51,042 nucleotides of DNA. Origin: Candidatus Omnitrophota bacterium (lineage in GTDB: Bacteria; Omnitrophota; Gorgyraeia; Pluralincolimonadales; Pluralincolimonadaceae). The stretch is taken from NCBI GenBank assembly GCA_030695925.1, contig JAUYOH010000158.1, positions 1 through 51,042 of the forward strand, given 5' to 3'. The notes below the pieces were generated by a model that saw nothing but the letters and a program-made list of their open reading frames with translations, did not search any database and was not told where the DNA came from. Within the stretch, counting starts at the first letter, position 1. The number at the start of each line of letters is the position of its first letter. Shown here piece after piece: positions 8,377 to 16,129 of this stretch. The position numbers and the translations under genes are program-made.

Positions 8377-9588
8377 ATGCCGGTATTTAAGTACATAGCT
8401 AAAGATAAAGACGGCAAGACCGTTAGCGGCTCTTCGGATGCGGCAAGCAGCAGGGCTCTGGTTGAGAGCCTGCGCCAACGTCAGCTTATAATAATTCAGA
8501 TCGAAGAGGAAAAAGAAAAAGGCAGGAAATCCGCCTTTAGCGGCGGCACAAAGATAAAGATGGATGACTTAGTCATATTCTCGAGGCAGCTGGCTACCAT
8601 GGTGGACGCCGGCATCCCTTTAGTCGGGGCGCTGGATGCCCTGCAGGACCAGATGGAGAGCAAAGGGTTTAAGAATGTCATCAAAAAAGTGCGTAATGAT
8701 GTTGAAGGAGGTTTAAGCCTCTCGGAAGCCCTAACCAAGCAACCCAATGTCTTTTCGGAGTTCTTTATAAATATGGTCAAGGCGGGCGAATCAAGCGGCC
8801 AGCTCGATGAGATATTGGATAGGGTAGCCGTCTATATGGAGAAGACGCTGGCCCTGATAAGAAAAGTCAAATCGAGCCTGATCTATCCGGCAGTCGTGGT
8901 TTTTATGGCCATTGCGATCACGACATTCCTGATAGTAAAAGTCGTGCCTACCTTTGAGAGCATTTTTGTCACTATCGGGGTCGACCTCCCGCTTCCGACA
9001 AAGATTTTAATAACTATTTCAAAGATACTCAGGCAGTGGCTTCCCCTCGTCGTGGTCGGTTTGGTGGTCGCTATTGTAGCGCTTGTCAGGATAATACGCA
9101 CGGATAAGGGTAAGCTCGTATTTGACACTCTTCTCTTAAAGTTACCGGTATTGGGGCCGCTCTTGAAGAAAGTCGCTATCGCCCGCTTCGCGCGCACCCT
9201 CTCGACCCTGCAGAAGAGCGGTGTCTCGATACTGACGGCTCTGGAGATAGTAGGAAAGACCTCCGGAAATAAAGTCATCGAGGCGGCAGTCTTTAAGACC
9301 AAGTCCAGCATAAAAGAGGGAGAGTCGATAGCGCAGCCCTTGACGGCAAGCGGGGTGTTCCCGCCTATGGTGACGAGGATGATCTCGGTCGGAGAGCAGA
9401 CCGGAAAACTCGAAGAGATGCTCGGTAAGGTCGCGGATTTTTACGAGAGCGAGGTTGACACGGCCGTCTCGGGCCTGACCAGCCTTATCGAGCCCTTGAT
9501 AATAGCCTTCCTGGGGATAGTCGTAGGCGGGATAGTCGTCTCTATGTTCCTGCCTATAGTCAAGCTTGTCCAGGTCGTCGGACAGTGA
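8377..9588 (+). CDS. pilC: PilC/GspF-type inner-membrane platform protein
   Basis: The 403-residue platform protein passes the force of PilB/PilT to the pilus base. It has the two T2SSF repeats, with the family hallmarks VIFSRQLATMVDAGIPL in the first and ARTLSTLQKSGVSIL in the second. Three hydrophobic segments are visible: one ending the first repeat (YPAVVVFMAIAITTFLIV), one in the middle (LPLVVVGLVVAIVALV) and one at the C-terminus (LIIAFLGIVVGGIVVSMF). The N-terminus (MPVFKYIAKDKDGK) is typical. It follows pilB paralogue 2 directly, so the ATPases and the platform are in one transcript. The next gene, the major pilin, has its own promoter. Confidence 0.95.
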   Translation: MPVFKYIAKDKDGKTVSGSSDAASSRALVESLRQRQLIIIQIEEEKEKGRKSAFSGGTKIKMDDLVIFSRQLATMVDAGIPLVGALDALQDQMESKGFKNVIKKVRNDVEGGLSLSEALTKQPNVFSEFFINMVKAGESSGQLDEILDRVAVYMEKTLALIRKVKSSLIYPAVVVFMAIAITTFLIVKVVPTFESIFVTIGVDLPLPTKILITISKILRQWLPLVVVGLVVAIVALVRIIRTDKGKLVFDTLLLKLPVLGPLLKKVAIARFARTLSTLQKSGVSILTALEIVGKTSGNKVIEAAVFKTKSSIKEGESIAQPLTASGVFPPMVTRMISVGEQTGKLEEMLGKVADFYESEVDTAVSGLTSLIEPLIIAFLGIVVGGIVVSMFLPIVKLVQVVGQ

Positions 9589-9594
9589 AATGAC

Positions 9595-9622
9595 TTGACA
9601 AAGGTCTCTTTAGTGATATACT
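9595..9622 (+). promoter_or_regulatory. Strong sigma70-type promoter for the major pilin
   Basis: A consensus TTGACA (9595-9600) is followed by 16 bases and TATACT (9617-9622), just after pilC. It leaves a leader of about 90 nt before the pilin ATG at 9721. A separate strong promoter fits the need for far more pilin than ATPase. Confidence 0.8.
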
Positions 9623-9720
9623 TTTAATGAGAGAAGCCGAAGGCGCGATATTATAATTTTCTCGCCAGAGCTTTGATCTTTGAGATATCCCAAGCGAGGA
9701 AGAAAGGAGGGGGAAAAAAG

Positions 9721-10152
9721 ATGAGAAGACTAGTAGGAAGAAAGGGTTTTACGCTCGTTGAGATCATGATCGTAGTTGCAATTATAGCTCTTTTAGCCGC
9801 AATAGCGATACCCAACTTGCTACGTGCTCGTCATAACGCTAATGAGGCTGCAGCTATCGGAGGAGTGCGTACGATAAGTACGGCTGCCGAGAGCTTCAGA
9901 GCTGCGCAGACACCTCCGACATACCCGGCTACCTTGGCTGCGTTAGGAGCGGCGGCACCACCGTATATTGATAATACCTTGGCTGCGGGAACAAAGCAGG
10001 GATACACCTTTGTTTACGCGCTTACCAACGCTAATCAGTATACTTGTACCGCTTCGCCTCAGCAGGTTGGAGTCACGGGTACGAGAGTGTTCTTCGTCGA
10101 CGAGACAGGCGTAATCAGATTAAACAACGCTGCTGGCGCGCCTATTCAGTAA
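9721..10152 (+). CDS. pilA: Major type IV pilin (PilA-like prepilin)
   Basis: The 143-residue prepilin has a short basic leader cut after Gly (RKG/FTLVE), Glu at +5 and a hydrophobic helix ending IAIPNLLRAR. The small Ala-, Thr- and Pro-rich globular domain ends in FFVDETGVIRLN. It is probably the main pilus subunit: it has its own strong promoter, a very good ribosome binding site (GGAGG about 10 nt before the ATG), and a strong terminator right after. An upstream in-frame start at 9673 was rejected because it lacks a comparable site and would give an unusually long leader. The C-terminal half is clearly related to the second pilin at 13.1 kb. Confidence 0.92.
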   Translation: MRRLVGRKGFTLVEIMIVVAIIALLAAIAIPNLLRARHNANEAAAIGGVRTISTAAESFRAAQTPPTYPATLAALGAAAPPYIDNTLAAGTKQGYTFVYALTNANQYTCTASPQQVGVTGTRVFFVDETGVIRLNNAAGAPIQ

Positions 10153-10181
10153 AGCGTCAGGTTGCGTAGAGCCCGTTTAAT

Positions 10182-10221
10182 AAAAGACGACGGCAGATTA
10201 AAAATTTGCCGTCGTCTTTTT
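10182..10221. terminator. Bidirectional rho-independent terminator
   Basis: A perfect 14-bp stem (AAAAGACGACGGCA, 10182-10195, with its complement at 10207-10220) encloses an 11-nt loop and has a T-run on the right and an A-run on the left. It ends the pilin transcript on + and the minor-pilin operon on -. The last codon of the reverse-strand gene lies at its edge. Confidence 0.92.
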
Positions 10222-10624
10222 AATATATAACCAATCCTCTTTCTTTTATCTCGCGCAGTTTTTTAGGAGTGGGATATTTCTTTTGGAGTTTTTCAGACTC
10301 CAGCGCTTTTGTCTGAGTGCCGGTCTGTTCCGTAGCGGTAAGTGCGGTTTCTTTTGTAGTCTTGGATTGTCTTTCTGCCTCGAGTTCAGTGATGGCTTTT
10401 TCCGGGATCAGCTCTTCTTTCATTGTTTCCACTTGGCCATATTCTTCCTCTGGTAATTCGAATCTTCCGGTCCCGGTCAGGCTTTGTTCTTCCGTTTGCA
10501 CCTCGTATTTAGGGACTATGGCTTTGGGCTTCGGGGGCTGCCGACTGCTCATCATGATGATAGCGATTATCAGCGCCAATCCAATAATGGTAATGACTAT
10601 TAGTTGTAATTTTGAGATTTTCAT
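10220..10624 (-). CDS. Unknown membrane-anchored protein in minor-pilin operon
   Basis: The 134-residue protein has one N-terminal hydrophobic helix (about 8-28, LQLIVITIIGLALIIAIIM), then a polar, Glu-, Lys- and Thr-rich low-complexity tail ending in KKYPTPKKLREIKERGLVIY. I do not recognise the family. The start at 10624 is preferred over 10636 because GGAGGGAG lies 2 nt before it and its ATG overlaps the stop of the preceding gene (ATGA). It is the last gene of the reverse-strand minor-pilin operon. The topology (N-terminal anchor, long soluble arm) could suit an accessory pilus factor; that is inference. Confidence 0.7.
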   Translation of the reverse strand: MKISKLQLIVITIIGLALIIAIIMMSSRQPPKPKAIVPKYEVQTEEQSLTGTGRFELPEEEYGQVETMKEELIPEKAITELEAERQSKTTKETALTATEQTGTQTKALESEKLQKKYPTPKKLREIKERGLVIY

Positions 10625-11886
10625 TGCTCCCTCCATGATAGACCGACATAATCACCTGTGGTAGGAAAGAACGGCGGCGGTATATTGCGCAGCCTTGGGT
10701 CATAGACATAATTTTTACTATAACCGCTTATTATAGTGCTGGTCGCGGGATTAAAGAGCCCTATTGGGCCTCTTGCGTCCTGTATAAGCCCCCCGTAGAT
10801 ATTCAGCTTTCCTTTTGGAGGCAATCCTGCCCAGTTTTCCACATAGAATGAATCGTCCAAGGCGAGTATGCTGGCCTGAATCGTCAGGTTTGAAGGGGCG
10901 TTCTGCGAAATGATAACATCTTTCTCGGCGATCAAACCCAGCATATCCGTAGAACTTGGGTTGGTTACGGGGTTGGTGTTATAGGTTATGTTGTTCGTGA
11001 TAACAAGGTCCCTGTTAGTCCCGACAGTCAGTTGTCCGTTAAGGGTCCCGGATATCCATAAGTTATCTCCGCCTTGTGCTCCGGTGACGAAGAGCGCGCC
11101 ATTAGCCGGAAGCGGCATATTTTGGTTGACCCAGTTTTCATGCGAGTTAGTTACATTCATCGTTCCGTCGGCGTTTAAGACGATAGTAGTGGGACCGGTA
11201 AGATGAAGCCCATCCTGTACCGCGGCCGTCCGTAAATCCAGAGCCTTCGAGGGCATCTCGATCTCAGGCGCCCCGAACTTTATGCCTTTTTGAAATGACG
11301 GGTTATCGTTCGGAGGGCCTCCGTGCATATAAGAAATCGCGTCGTCCACGGAACTGACCACGTCGGTAAATACGGGGTTGCCGGATATATGAAAATGACT
11401 GTTAGTATGAACAGGCCCGCTTAACTGGTCACCGGTGATAAACCAGACGGGGATAAATCTCAAGAAATGTTCCGTATCCGAGAGATAAGCGAACCTGGCG
11501 AAGGTATCCTCTTTTACTTCATACGTCGCGACCCTGGTCGTGTCTCCCGATTGGCCGGTTGAGATTATCTGGTATCTTTTGAGATAGGCGGTGGGGTTGG
11601 CATTATCAGGGTCAATTGTGACCGAGTAGGCCCCGGTCTCGATCGCCGGGCCCGCCGGAAGGTTAAAAGGTGCCGTGCCGCCCGGGGGATTTCCCTGCGA
11701 GCGCAGCCAGTCCAGGCCGTAATCGATACCTGCCTCAGCAGCGTAAAAAGCTGCGGTGGAATTCTTATCCCTTTCGGCGACCCGCCACTCGGCTATACTG
11801 CGGGCAACGAGGGCAGCTAATAAGACCGAAAGTACAGCTATCACCATATAGGCGAAAATCAGCAAAAATCCTTTCTTTTTGGCCAT
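10621..11886 (-). CDS. PilX-like minor pilin-type protein with DUF4900-like domain
   Basis: The 421-residue protein has a PilX-like N-terminus: basic KKKG, then a hydrophobic helix (about 7-28) without the Glu at +5, then FYAAEAGIDYGLDWL. The rest is a large exported domain with hallmarks of DUF4900 (GPVHTNSHFHISG about a third of the way in, DMLGLIAEKDVIIS later, and IYGGLIQDARGPIG near the end). Many Asn-, Gly- and Thr-rich turns suggest a beta-rich fold. Such proteins are found with pilus or pseudopilus genes; a tip or adhesin role is plausible but unproven. It starts 1 nt after the previous stop. Confidence 0.82.
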   Translation of the reverse strand: MAKKKGFLLIFAYMVIAVLSVLLAALVARSIAEWRVAERDKNSTAAFYAAEAGIDYGLDWLRSQGNPPGGTAPFNLPAGPAIETGAYSVTIDPDNANPTAYLKRYQIISTGQSGDTTRVATYEVKEDTFARFAYLSDTEHFLRFIPVWFITGDQLSGPVHTNSHFHISGNPVFTDVVSSVDDAISYMHGGPPNDNPSFQKGIKFGAPEIEMPSKALDLRTAAVQDGLHLTGPTTIVLNADGTMNVTNSHENWVNQNMPLPANGALFVTGAQGGDNLWISGTLNGQLTVGTNRDLVITNNITYNTNPVTNPSSTDMLGLIAEKDVIISQNAPSNLTIQASILALDDSFYVENWAGLPPKGKLNIYGGLIQDARGPIGLFNPATSTIISGYSKNYVYDPRLRNIPPPFFPTTGDYVGLSWREQ

Positions 11887-11887
11887 T

Positions 11888-12448
11888 TTAGTTCCTCATT
11901 TTTATGTTACAGGTGAATACTTCCGATGCCGTCCATCCCTGTGCTGCCTTATAAGCGGTCCATTTTTGCGTCCATAGCGCCACTTCCAATACATCGGGTG
12001 TGGCCGCCTGACGCCTGAAATAAACGTTCAGTAAGTTGTTACAGAGTATGCTATTGGTTCCCCCGCTCTGCCTTTGAATCTGCAACTGGGCGGTCGTAGA
12101 ATAAGAGACCGCGGTCCATTCGATATTCTCCAAGGCGTCGAGCACGTCACCATCGCCATCGGTATCCGCCGGTATATTGAAATTAAGCTGCGCGGCGCGC
12201 CAGATGCCGTCAGCAGGGCAATTTGCTATCACAGAAGAAGCGCTCTGCCTTACCTCCCTTATGACAGCAGACATCGCTCTCCGGCCTTCCTGTGTTGCCA
12301 CTATCTTGGCGTCGCTCATATACCACGCGCCCTCACCGCTCGATAATATATACGCTATGGCTTCGCCGATAAGGACGAATATGACAAGGACGATCATCAT
12401 CTCTATCAGCGTAAGACCATTATTTTTCTTACAATATTTTTTCGTCAT
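11888..12448 (-). CDS. Minor prepilin, PilW/GspJ-like
   Basis: The 186-residue prepilin has leader MTKKYCKKNNG and a methylation helix beginning LTLIEMMIVLVIFVLIGEA, with Glu at +5. The helix is followed by EGRRAMSAVIREVRQSAS, which resembles the GspJ/PilW pattern of an amphipathic segment after the helix. The C-terminal part is divergent. It lies between the GspI-like and PilX-like genes, matching the usual I-J-K order of minor pilins. The start overlaps the upstream stop by 4 nt (ATGA). Confidence 0.85.
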   Translation of the reverse strand: MTKKYCKKNNGLTLIEMMIVLVIFVLIGEAIAYILSSGEGAWYMSDAKIVATQEGRRAMSAVIREVRQSASSVIANCPADGIWRAAQLNFNIPADTDGDGDVLDALENIEWTAVSYSTTAQLQIQRQSGGTNSILCNNLLNVYFRRQAATPDVLEVALWTQKWTAYKAAQGWTASEVFTCNIKMRN

Positions 12449-12960
12449 CTATTTGCCATCAATGTCACTACTTGAACCGGCGAGTCCATTATATTATTAT
12501 TGTTGGCGTCTTCCGCTCCGTCAAGTATTCCATTTAACGGTATACCGCCGCCTTGGCCGTTATCCTCGCCGATTATCCTGCCGCCCTGCTGTCGCCAGCA
12601 CATAGTTACCGTTATCTTCAAAAGGTTGTCGTCCGAATTATCTACACTGACCGAACCCGCCGTGTCTAAATTCGGGGTAAAGACAATCTGTATGGGGTTG
12701 CCCGCTATAAGTGTGGCGTTATCTGCCCTGAACATGGTGTTGTTATAATCGTTAAAGATCAGGTTAAAATTATACCCACGTATTTCTTCCAGTTTCTGCT
12801 CAACGCTGTAGGTGGATATAGTTAGGTTTTTGGCTGTTTCGTTAAGATTGAAAGCTAAAAAATAACCGCCCAGCAGCGCGACTAAGACGACTATCAGGAT
12901 CATTGCCGCTAACATCAATTCAACTAATGTAAAACCTTTCTTTTTAAGGATAGCGGGCAT
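12445..12960 (-). CDS. Minor prepilin, PilV/GspI-like
   Basis: The 171-residue prepilin, first gene of the reverse-strand operon, has leader MPAILKKKG and helix FTLVELMLAAMILIVVLVAL, with Glu at +5. After the helix comes a segment ending SVEQKLEEIRGYNF, typical of PilV/GspI proteins. The C-terminal domain contains ITVTMCWRQQGG, the beta strand that often ends this group. AAGGAG lies upstream of the ATG and a plausible promoter is at 12983-13011. Confidence 0.87.
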   Translation of the reverse strand: MPAILKKKGFTLVELMLAAMILIVVLVALLGGYFLAFNLNETAKNLTISTYSVEQKLEEIRGYNFNLIFNDYNNTMFRADNATLIAGNPIQIVFTPNLDTAGSVSVDNSDDNLLKITVTMCWRQQGGRIIGEDNGQGGGIPLNGILDGAEDANNNNIMDSPVQVVTLMANR

Positions 12961-12982
12961 CGTTAAACTCCTTTTCTCTTAA

Positions 12983-13011
12983 AGTTTACTACATATTAAT
13001 ATGAATATCAA
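12983..13011 (-). promoter_or_regulatory. Candidate promoter of the minor-pilin operon
   Basis: Reading on the - strand, TTGATA (13011-13006) is followed by 17 bases and TAAACT (12988-12983). The spacer contains CATATTAATATG, a perfect palindrome that could bind a regulator. It lies 22 nt upstream of the first minor-pilin ATG. Confidence 0.55.
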
Positions 13012-13047
13012 GCGTTAACTCCGGTTGTTAAAAAGCAGCAATTTTTC

Positions 13048-13076
13048 TTGACTTTTTTGCGCGGAAAATATAGACT
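13048..13076 (+). promoter_or_regulatory. Candidate promoter of the pilin-2/pilMNOPQ operon
   Basis: TTGACT (13048-13053) is followed by 17 bases and TAGACT (13071-13076); an overlapping TATAGA at 13069 is an alternative -10. The expected start site would be only a few bases before the ATG at 13085, so the message would have almost no leader. Confidence 0.55.
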
Positions 13077-13084
13077 AGGACACA

Positions 13085-13543
13085 ATGGAAATAAAAAAGT
13101 TGCTTCATGCGGGATTTACTTTGGTAGAGATGATGGTAGTCATCGCTATCATATCTACGTTGGCGGCCATTTCCATCCCGGTCTTCCTAACATCCCGCAT
13201 AAACGCGAATGAAGCCTCGGCGATAGCTTCCTGTAAGGCCATCTCTACCTCCTGTCAGAGTTATTATATGAATGTCGATCCTCATACTTATCCGGCGCAA
13301 TTGGACGATCTGGTCGCGCCGGCTTCAGACCCGCCATATTTAGATACGGTTTTGGCGGTTGACAAGCGCAAGCAAGGATACAGGTTCGAATATACACTTA
13401 ATGGTGCGGAAAGTTTTACTCTGTACGCCGATCCGATAACCGTAGGAAGGACAGGCAACAGGTATTTTTTTGTAGATGAAACAGGGATTATCAGGGCTAA
13501 GACAGGAGGCAGGCCTGACGCGACAGACACGCCTATCGAATAA
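13085..13543 (+). CDS. Second type IV pilin-like prepilin
   Basis: The 152-residue prepilin has leader MEIKKLLHAG, cleavage before FTLVEMMVV (Glu at +5), helix to about residue 35 and a small globular domain. It shares the order PP(Y)xDTxLA..KQGY.F.Y.L, a TG(N/T)R step and FFVDETG(V/I)IR with the major pilin at 9.7 kb, so the two are paralogues. The N-terminal helix differs (IPVFLTSRINANEASAIASC) and there are two cysteines just after it. AGGA lies 4 nt before the ATG. It is the first gene of the pilMNOPQ operon, and may be an alternative or minor subunit. Confidence 0.88.
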   Translation: MEIKKLLHAGFTLVEMMVVIAIISTLAAISIPVFLTSRINANEASAIASCKAISTSCQSYYMNVDPHTYPAQLDDLVAPASDPPYLDTVLAVDKRKQGYRFEYTLNGAESFTLYADPITVGRTGNRYFFVDETGIIRAKTGGRPDATDTPIE

Positions 13544-13564
13544 TCTTCTAATGGAGATTAAAGC

Positions 13565-14506
13565 ATGACACGAATCTCCTTCCCGGCAATTAAAATTCCT
13601 TTTCTGGATTTAAATAAACCCAAGGGCAAGATCGGTTTGGATATCGGTACCTCTTCCGTAAAGGCGCTGATGCTGACCCCCCAAAAACAGGGCGGATATG
13701 AACTCACCTTTTTCGCCGTAGAGCCTATCGACGGTGAGCGCACGAAGGAGAAGGCTGTCCAGGCGATTAAACGGGCCGTAGGGGCTTCCGGCGCGAAAAC
13801 GCAAAGAGTCGTGATATCGGTCGCGGGACAAGCGGTCGTCGTGCGGCAGGTTTTATTTCCCAAGATGAGCAACGAAGAGCTGAAGTCGGCAATACAATAT
13901 GAAGCGGAAAAACACATCCCTTTTAATATAAATGAGGTATATCTTGACGCGCAAGTGATAGATGAAAAAGTTGAAGGCAACAAGATGAAAGTCATCATCG
14001 TAGCCGCGAAGAAGGAATTGGTGGACGAGCATCTGGCTTATATAAGTGAGGCGGGTTTTGAGGTGGACGCTATCGACTCGGATTCTATCGCCGTTGCCAA
14101 CGCTTTTATCTTTAGTAACCCCGGCTTAGGCAAAGAGAAGACTGCCGCCCTGATAAACATCGGGGCAAGCGTGACCAATATCTGTATATTAAAGAACGAG
14201 ATCCTGAATTTTGTCCGCGATATACCGATCGAGGCCAAAAATCTGGAAAACCTCGAGACGCAGATCCGCCTCTCTTTCGACTATTATGAGAATCAATTCG
14301 GAAAGGGTATAGACGGGATATACATCAGCGGAGGGGGGTCTAAAGAACAGGGGATAGCTGAGCGTCTGACGCAGGCGTTCGGGATAGAGATCCTGATCTG
14401 GGACCCGACCAAGAATCTGACCGTCTCCGCGAAGGTAAATAACCAAGCCCTTAAAGAAGTCTCAAGCCAGATGGCAGTCTGCATCGGGCTTGCTTTAAGG
14501 CGATAA
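13565..14506 (+). CDS. pilM: PilM, cytoplasmic actin-like alignment protein
   Basis: The 313-residue protein is actin/FtsA-like. It shows the ATPase phosphate-binding motif GLDIGTSSVKAL (about 20-31), LPF-type beta strands, NIGASVTNICI and the adenosine-binding stretch YISGGGS. PilM binds the cytoplasmic INLLP tail of PilN. It is shorter than the usual PilM (about 340-360 residues): after FVRDIPI, where family members carry an IGG-type turn and a helical segment, the sequence passes straight to LETQIRLSFDYYENQF. GGAG lies upstream of the ATG. It is followed by pilN, O, P and Q in canonical order. Confidence 0.93.
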   Translation: MTRISFPAIKIPFLDLNKPKGKIGLDIGTSSVKALMLTPQKQGGYELTFFAVEPIDGERTKEKAVQAIKRAVGASGAKTQRVVISVAGQAVVVRQVLFPKMSNEELKSAIQYEAEKHIPFNINEVYLDAQVIDEKVEGNKMKVIIVAAKKELVDEHLAYISEAGFEVDAIDSDSIAVANAFIFSNPGLGKEKTAALINIGASVTNICILKNEILNFVRDIPIEAKNLENLETQIRLSFDYYENQFGKGIDGIYISGGGSKEQGIAERLTQAFGIEILIWDPTKNLTVSAKVNNQALKEVSSQMAVCIGLALRR

Positions 14507-14515
14507 TAAGGCAAA

Positions 14516-15130
14516 ATGATAGAGATAAATCTTCTGCCCGAGAAACTGCGCGTAAAGAAAAAACAGGCATTGAACCTCCCTGCTTTGCCAATTATTCCCA
14601 TAGTCATCGCCGTAATCGGTTTTTTGGTCGTTATTCAACTGCTCTTGGTTGTTTTAGTCCAGGCGAAGAAAGTGGTCCTTAATTCGTTAAACGGGAAATA
14701 CTCCTCGATCTCGACCTCTTATCTGCAGGCGACGGCCCTGGAGAACGATTTGAAGGACCTCACGTATAAGATCGACACGGTTGAGAAGTTGTCAGGCTCC
14801 AGGTTCAAAGTAGCCAAGAAATTAAATGACCTGTCCGATTCACTGGTCCCGGGTGTCTGGCTTAAGAGCATAGATGTAGATAAAGAGGAATCTGTTGTGG
14901 AACCGGGCGCATTACGGGAGACACTTGTGATCGAGGGTTCGAGTATAGTCTCAGGGGAGAAGGAAGACGGTTATATCGGCAGGTTCGTGAATTCCCTGAA
15001 AGAGAACGCGTCGTTCTCCGAAGATTTTTCGGGGATCGAGCTGACCAAGGTGGAGAGAAAAAAGATCAGGAATACCGAAGTGTTGGATTTTATAGTAAGC
15101 TGCACTTTTAAGAAAGGAAGAGGGTTATAG
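14516..15130 (+). CDS. pilN: PilN, inner-membrane alignment protein
   Basis: The 204-residue bitopic protein opens with the PilM-binding motif MIEINLLPEKLR, then has one membrane helix (about 23-48), a coiled-coil segment and a periplasmic ferredoxin-like domain (about 90-204). This order and size are those of PilN. PilN and PilO form the inner-membrane ring that connects PilM to PilP and the secretin. It starts 9 nt after pilM and is followed 3 nt later by pilO. Confidence 0.94.
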   Translation: MIEINLLPEKLRVKKKQALNLPALPIIPIVIAVIGFLVVIQLLLVVLVQAKKVVLNSLNGKYSSISTSYLQATALENDLKDLTYKIDTVEKLSGSRFKVAKKLNDLSDSLVPGVWLKSIDVDKEESVVEPGALRETLVIEGSSIVSGEKEDGYIGRFVNSLKENASFSEDFSGIELTKVERKKIRNTEVLDFIVSCTFKKGRGL

Positions 15131-15133
15131 GGT

Positions 15134-15772
15134 ATGCCCGCTCTGCTGAAATTATCCAAAGCCGAGATGGAAAAGACACTATTAATGGGTATCGGCGTAT
15201 TTGTATTCGTGATCGCGCTGCTCCACTTTGTAACCGTTCCCTCGCTCCGTAAATTAGGAGAATTGAATACAGAGACAGTCAAACTCAGGGAAAATTTAAA
15301 GAAGTCGCAATCCCTGATCGCGAATAAATCCCAGATGGAGAGCCGGTTGGCCGTATTGCAGCAGAAATTAAAGGACCATAAAACGGCCTTACCCCCTTAT
15401 TCCGATATGCCCAACGTATTACAGAGCATATCCAATATCGCCTCCGGGGCCAAAGTCAAGATCATAAAGATCGAGCCGCTTAAGGTAGAGCAGCAACAGG
15501 GGGCGATTGCTCCCAGGAGTGCGGTTGTCAAGCCTCAGGCCAAGCTTGAAGCGGGTAAAGGGGGCCTTCTCTATACGGAGGTGCCGATAAAAATCGAGGC
15601 GAAGGGTGGATATCACGCTTTGGGAAAGTTCATAAACGATATAGAGGCCTCAAAAAATGTTATGGCTATAGGGGATTTGGAGATAGAAGCCAGTTCGGAC
15701 GATATGTTCAATCATAACGCCAGGTTATTGATCATCGCTTATGTCTTACGGGAGGAGACGCCGGCCAAGTGA
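15134..15772 (+). CDS. pilO: PilO, inner-membrane alignment protein
   Basis: The 212-residue protein has one membrane helix near the N-terminus (about 15-37), a coiled coil (about 45-90), and a periplasmic domain ending in a ferredoxin-like fold (GYHALGKFINDIEASKNVMA). It partners PilN. Its TGA stop overlaps the GTG start of the next gene (GTGA), indicating coupling. Confidence 0.93.
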   Translation: MPALLKLSKAEMEKTLLMGIGVFVFVIALLHFVTVPSLRKLGELNTETVKLRENLKKSQSLIANKSQMESRLAVLQQKLKDHKTALPPYSDMPNVLQSISNIASGAKVKIIKIEPLKVEQQQGAIAPRSAVVKPQAKLEAGKGGLLYTEVPIKIEAKGGYHALGKFINDIEASKNVMAIGDLEIEASSDDMFNHNARLLIIAYVLREETPAK

Positions 15773-16128
15773 AGATTAGAGTGGTTACCATCTTAGCCTT
15801 GATTTTTATTTTAGCGATATCGGTATCCTTTGGCGAGGTCGCGTTTAAGTACGATCCGAAAAATAAGCGGGACCCGTTCACGCCTTTAGTGGACAGAGAC
15901 GGCAATCTCCTTCCCGAATACCGTCCCACGACTACCGCCGTTACGCTGAATCTGGAAGGGATAGTCTGGTCAGAGAAGGGCGAGTCCTACGCTATAATAA
16001 GCGGCGCGGTCTTGCGGGAAGGTGAGATGATAGGGGATTATACAGTCAAGAAGATAGAGCGTTCGAGAGTTGTTCTCAGCAGAGGCGGAGAGATATCCAC
16101 GATAAATTTAGGCAGTGAGGAGGAATAA
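15769..16128 (+). CDS. pilP: PilP-like periplasmic alignment protein
   Basis: The 119-residue protein begins with a signal peptide-like helix (about 5-22) ending VSFGE. A family hallmark, the KRDPFTPLV segment, follows, then a small beta domain (LNLEGIVWSEKGESYAIISG, then VLREGEMIGDY.V..I) with the homology-region fold of PilP/GspC that contacts the secretin N0 domain. It lacks the lipoprotein cysteine seen in many PilP proteins. The GTG start overlaps the pilO stop and is preceded by GGAGGAG. Confidence 0.82.
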   Translation: MKIRVVTILALIFILAISVSFGEVAFKYDPKNKRDPFTPLVDRDGNLLPEYRPTTTAVTLNLEGIVWSEKGESYAIISGAVLREGEMIGDYTVKKIERSRVVLSRGGEISTINLGSEEE

Positions 16129-16129
16129 T

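Noticed and set aside
10317-12748. Long open frames on + opposite the minor-pilin genes
   Set aside because: They have no domain resemblance or ribosome binding sites and lie antisense to genes with clear prepilin signatures.
10182-13076. Possible invertible cassette around the reverse-strand minor-pilin operon
   Set aside because: The terminator palindrome at the left end has no matching inverted copy at the right end and no recombinase gene is present, so an ordinary divergent operon is simpler.
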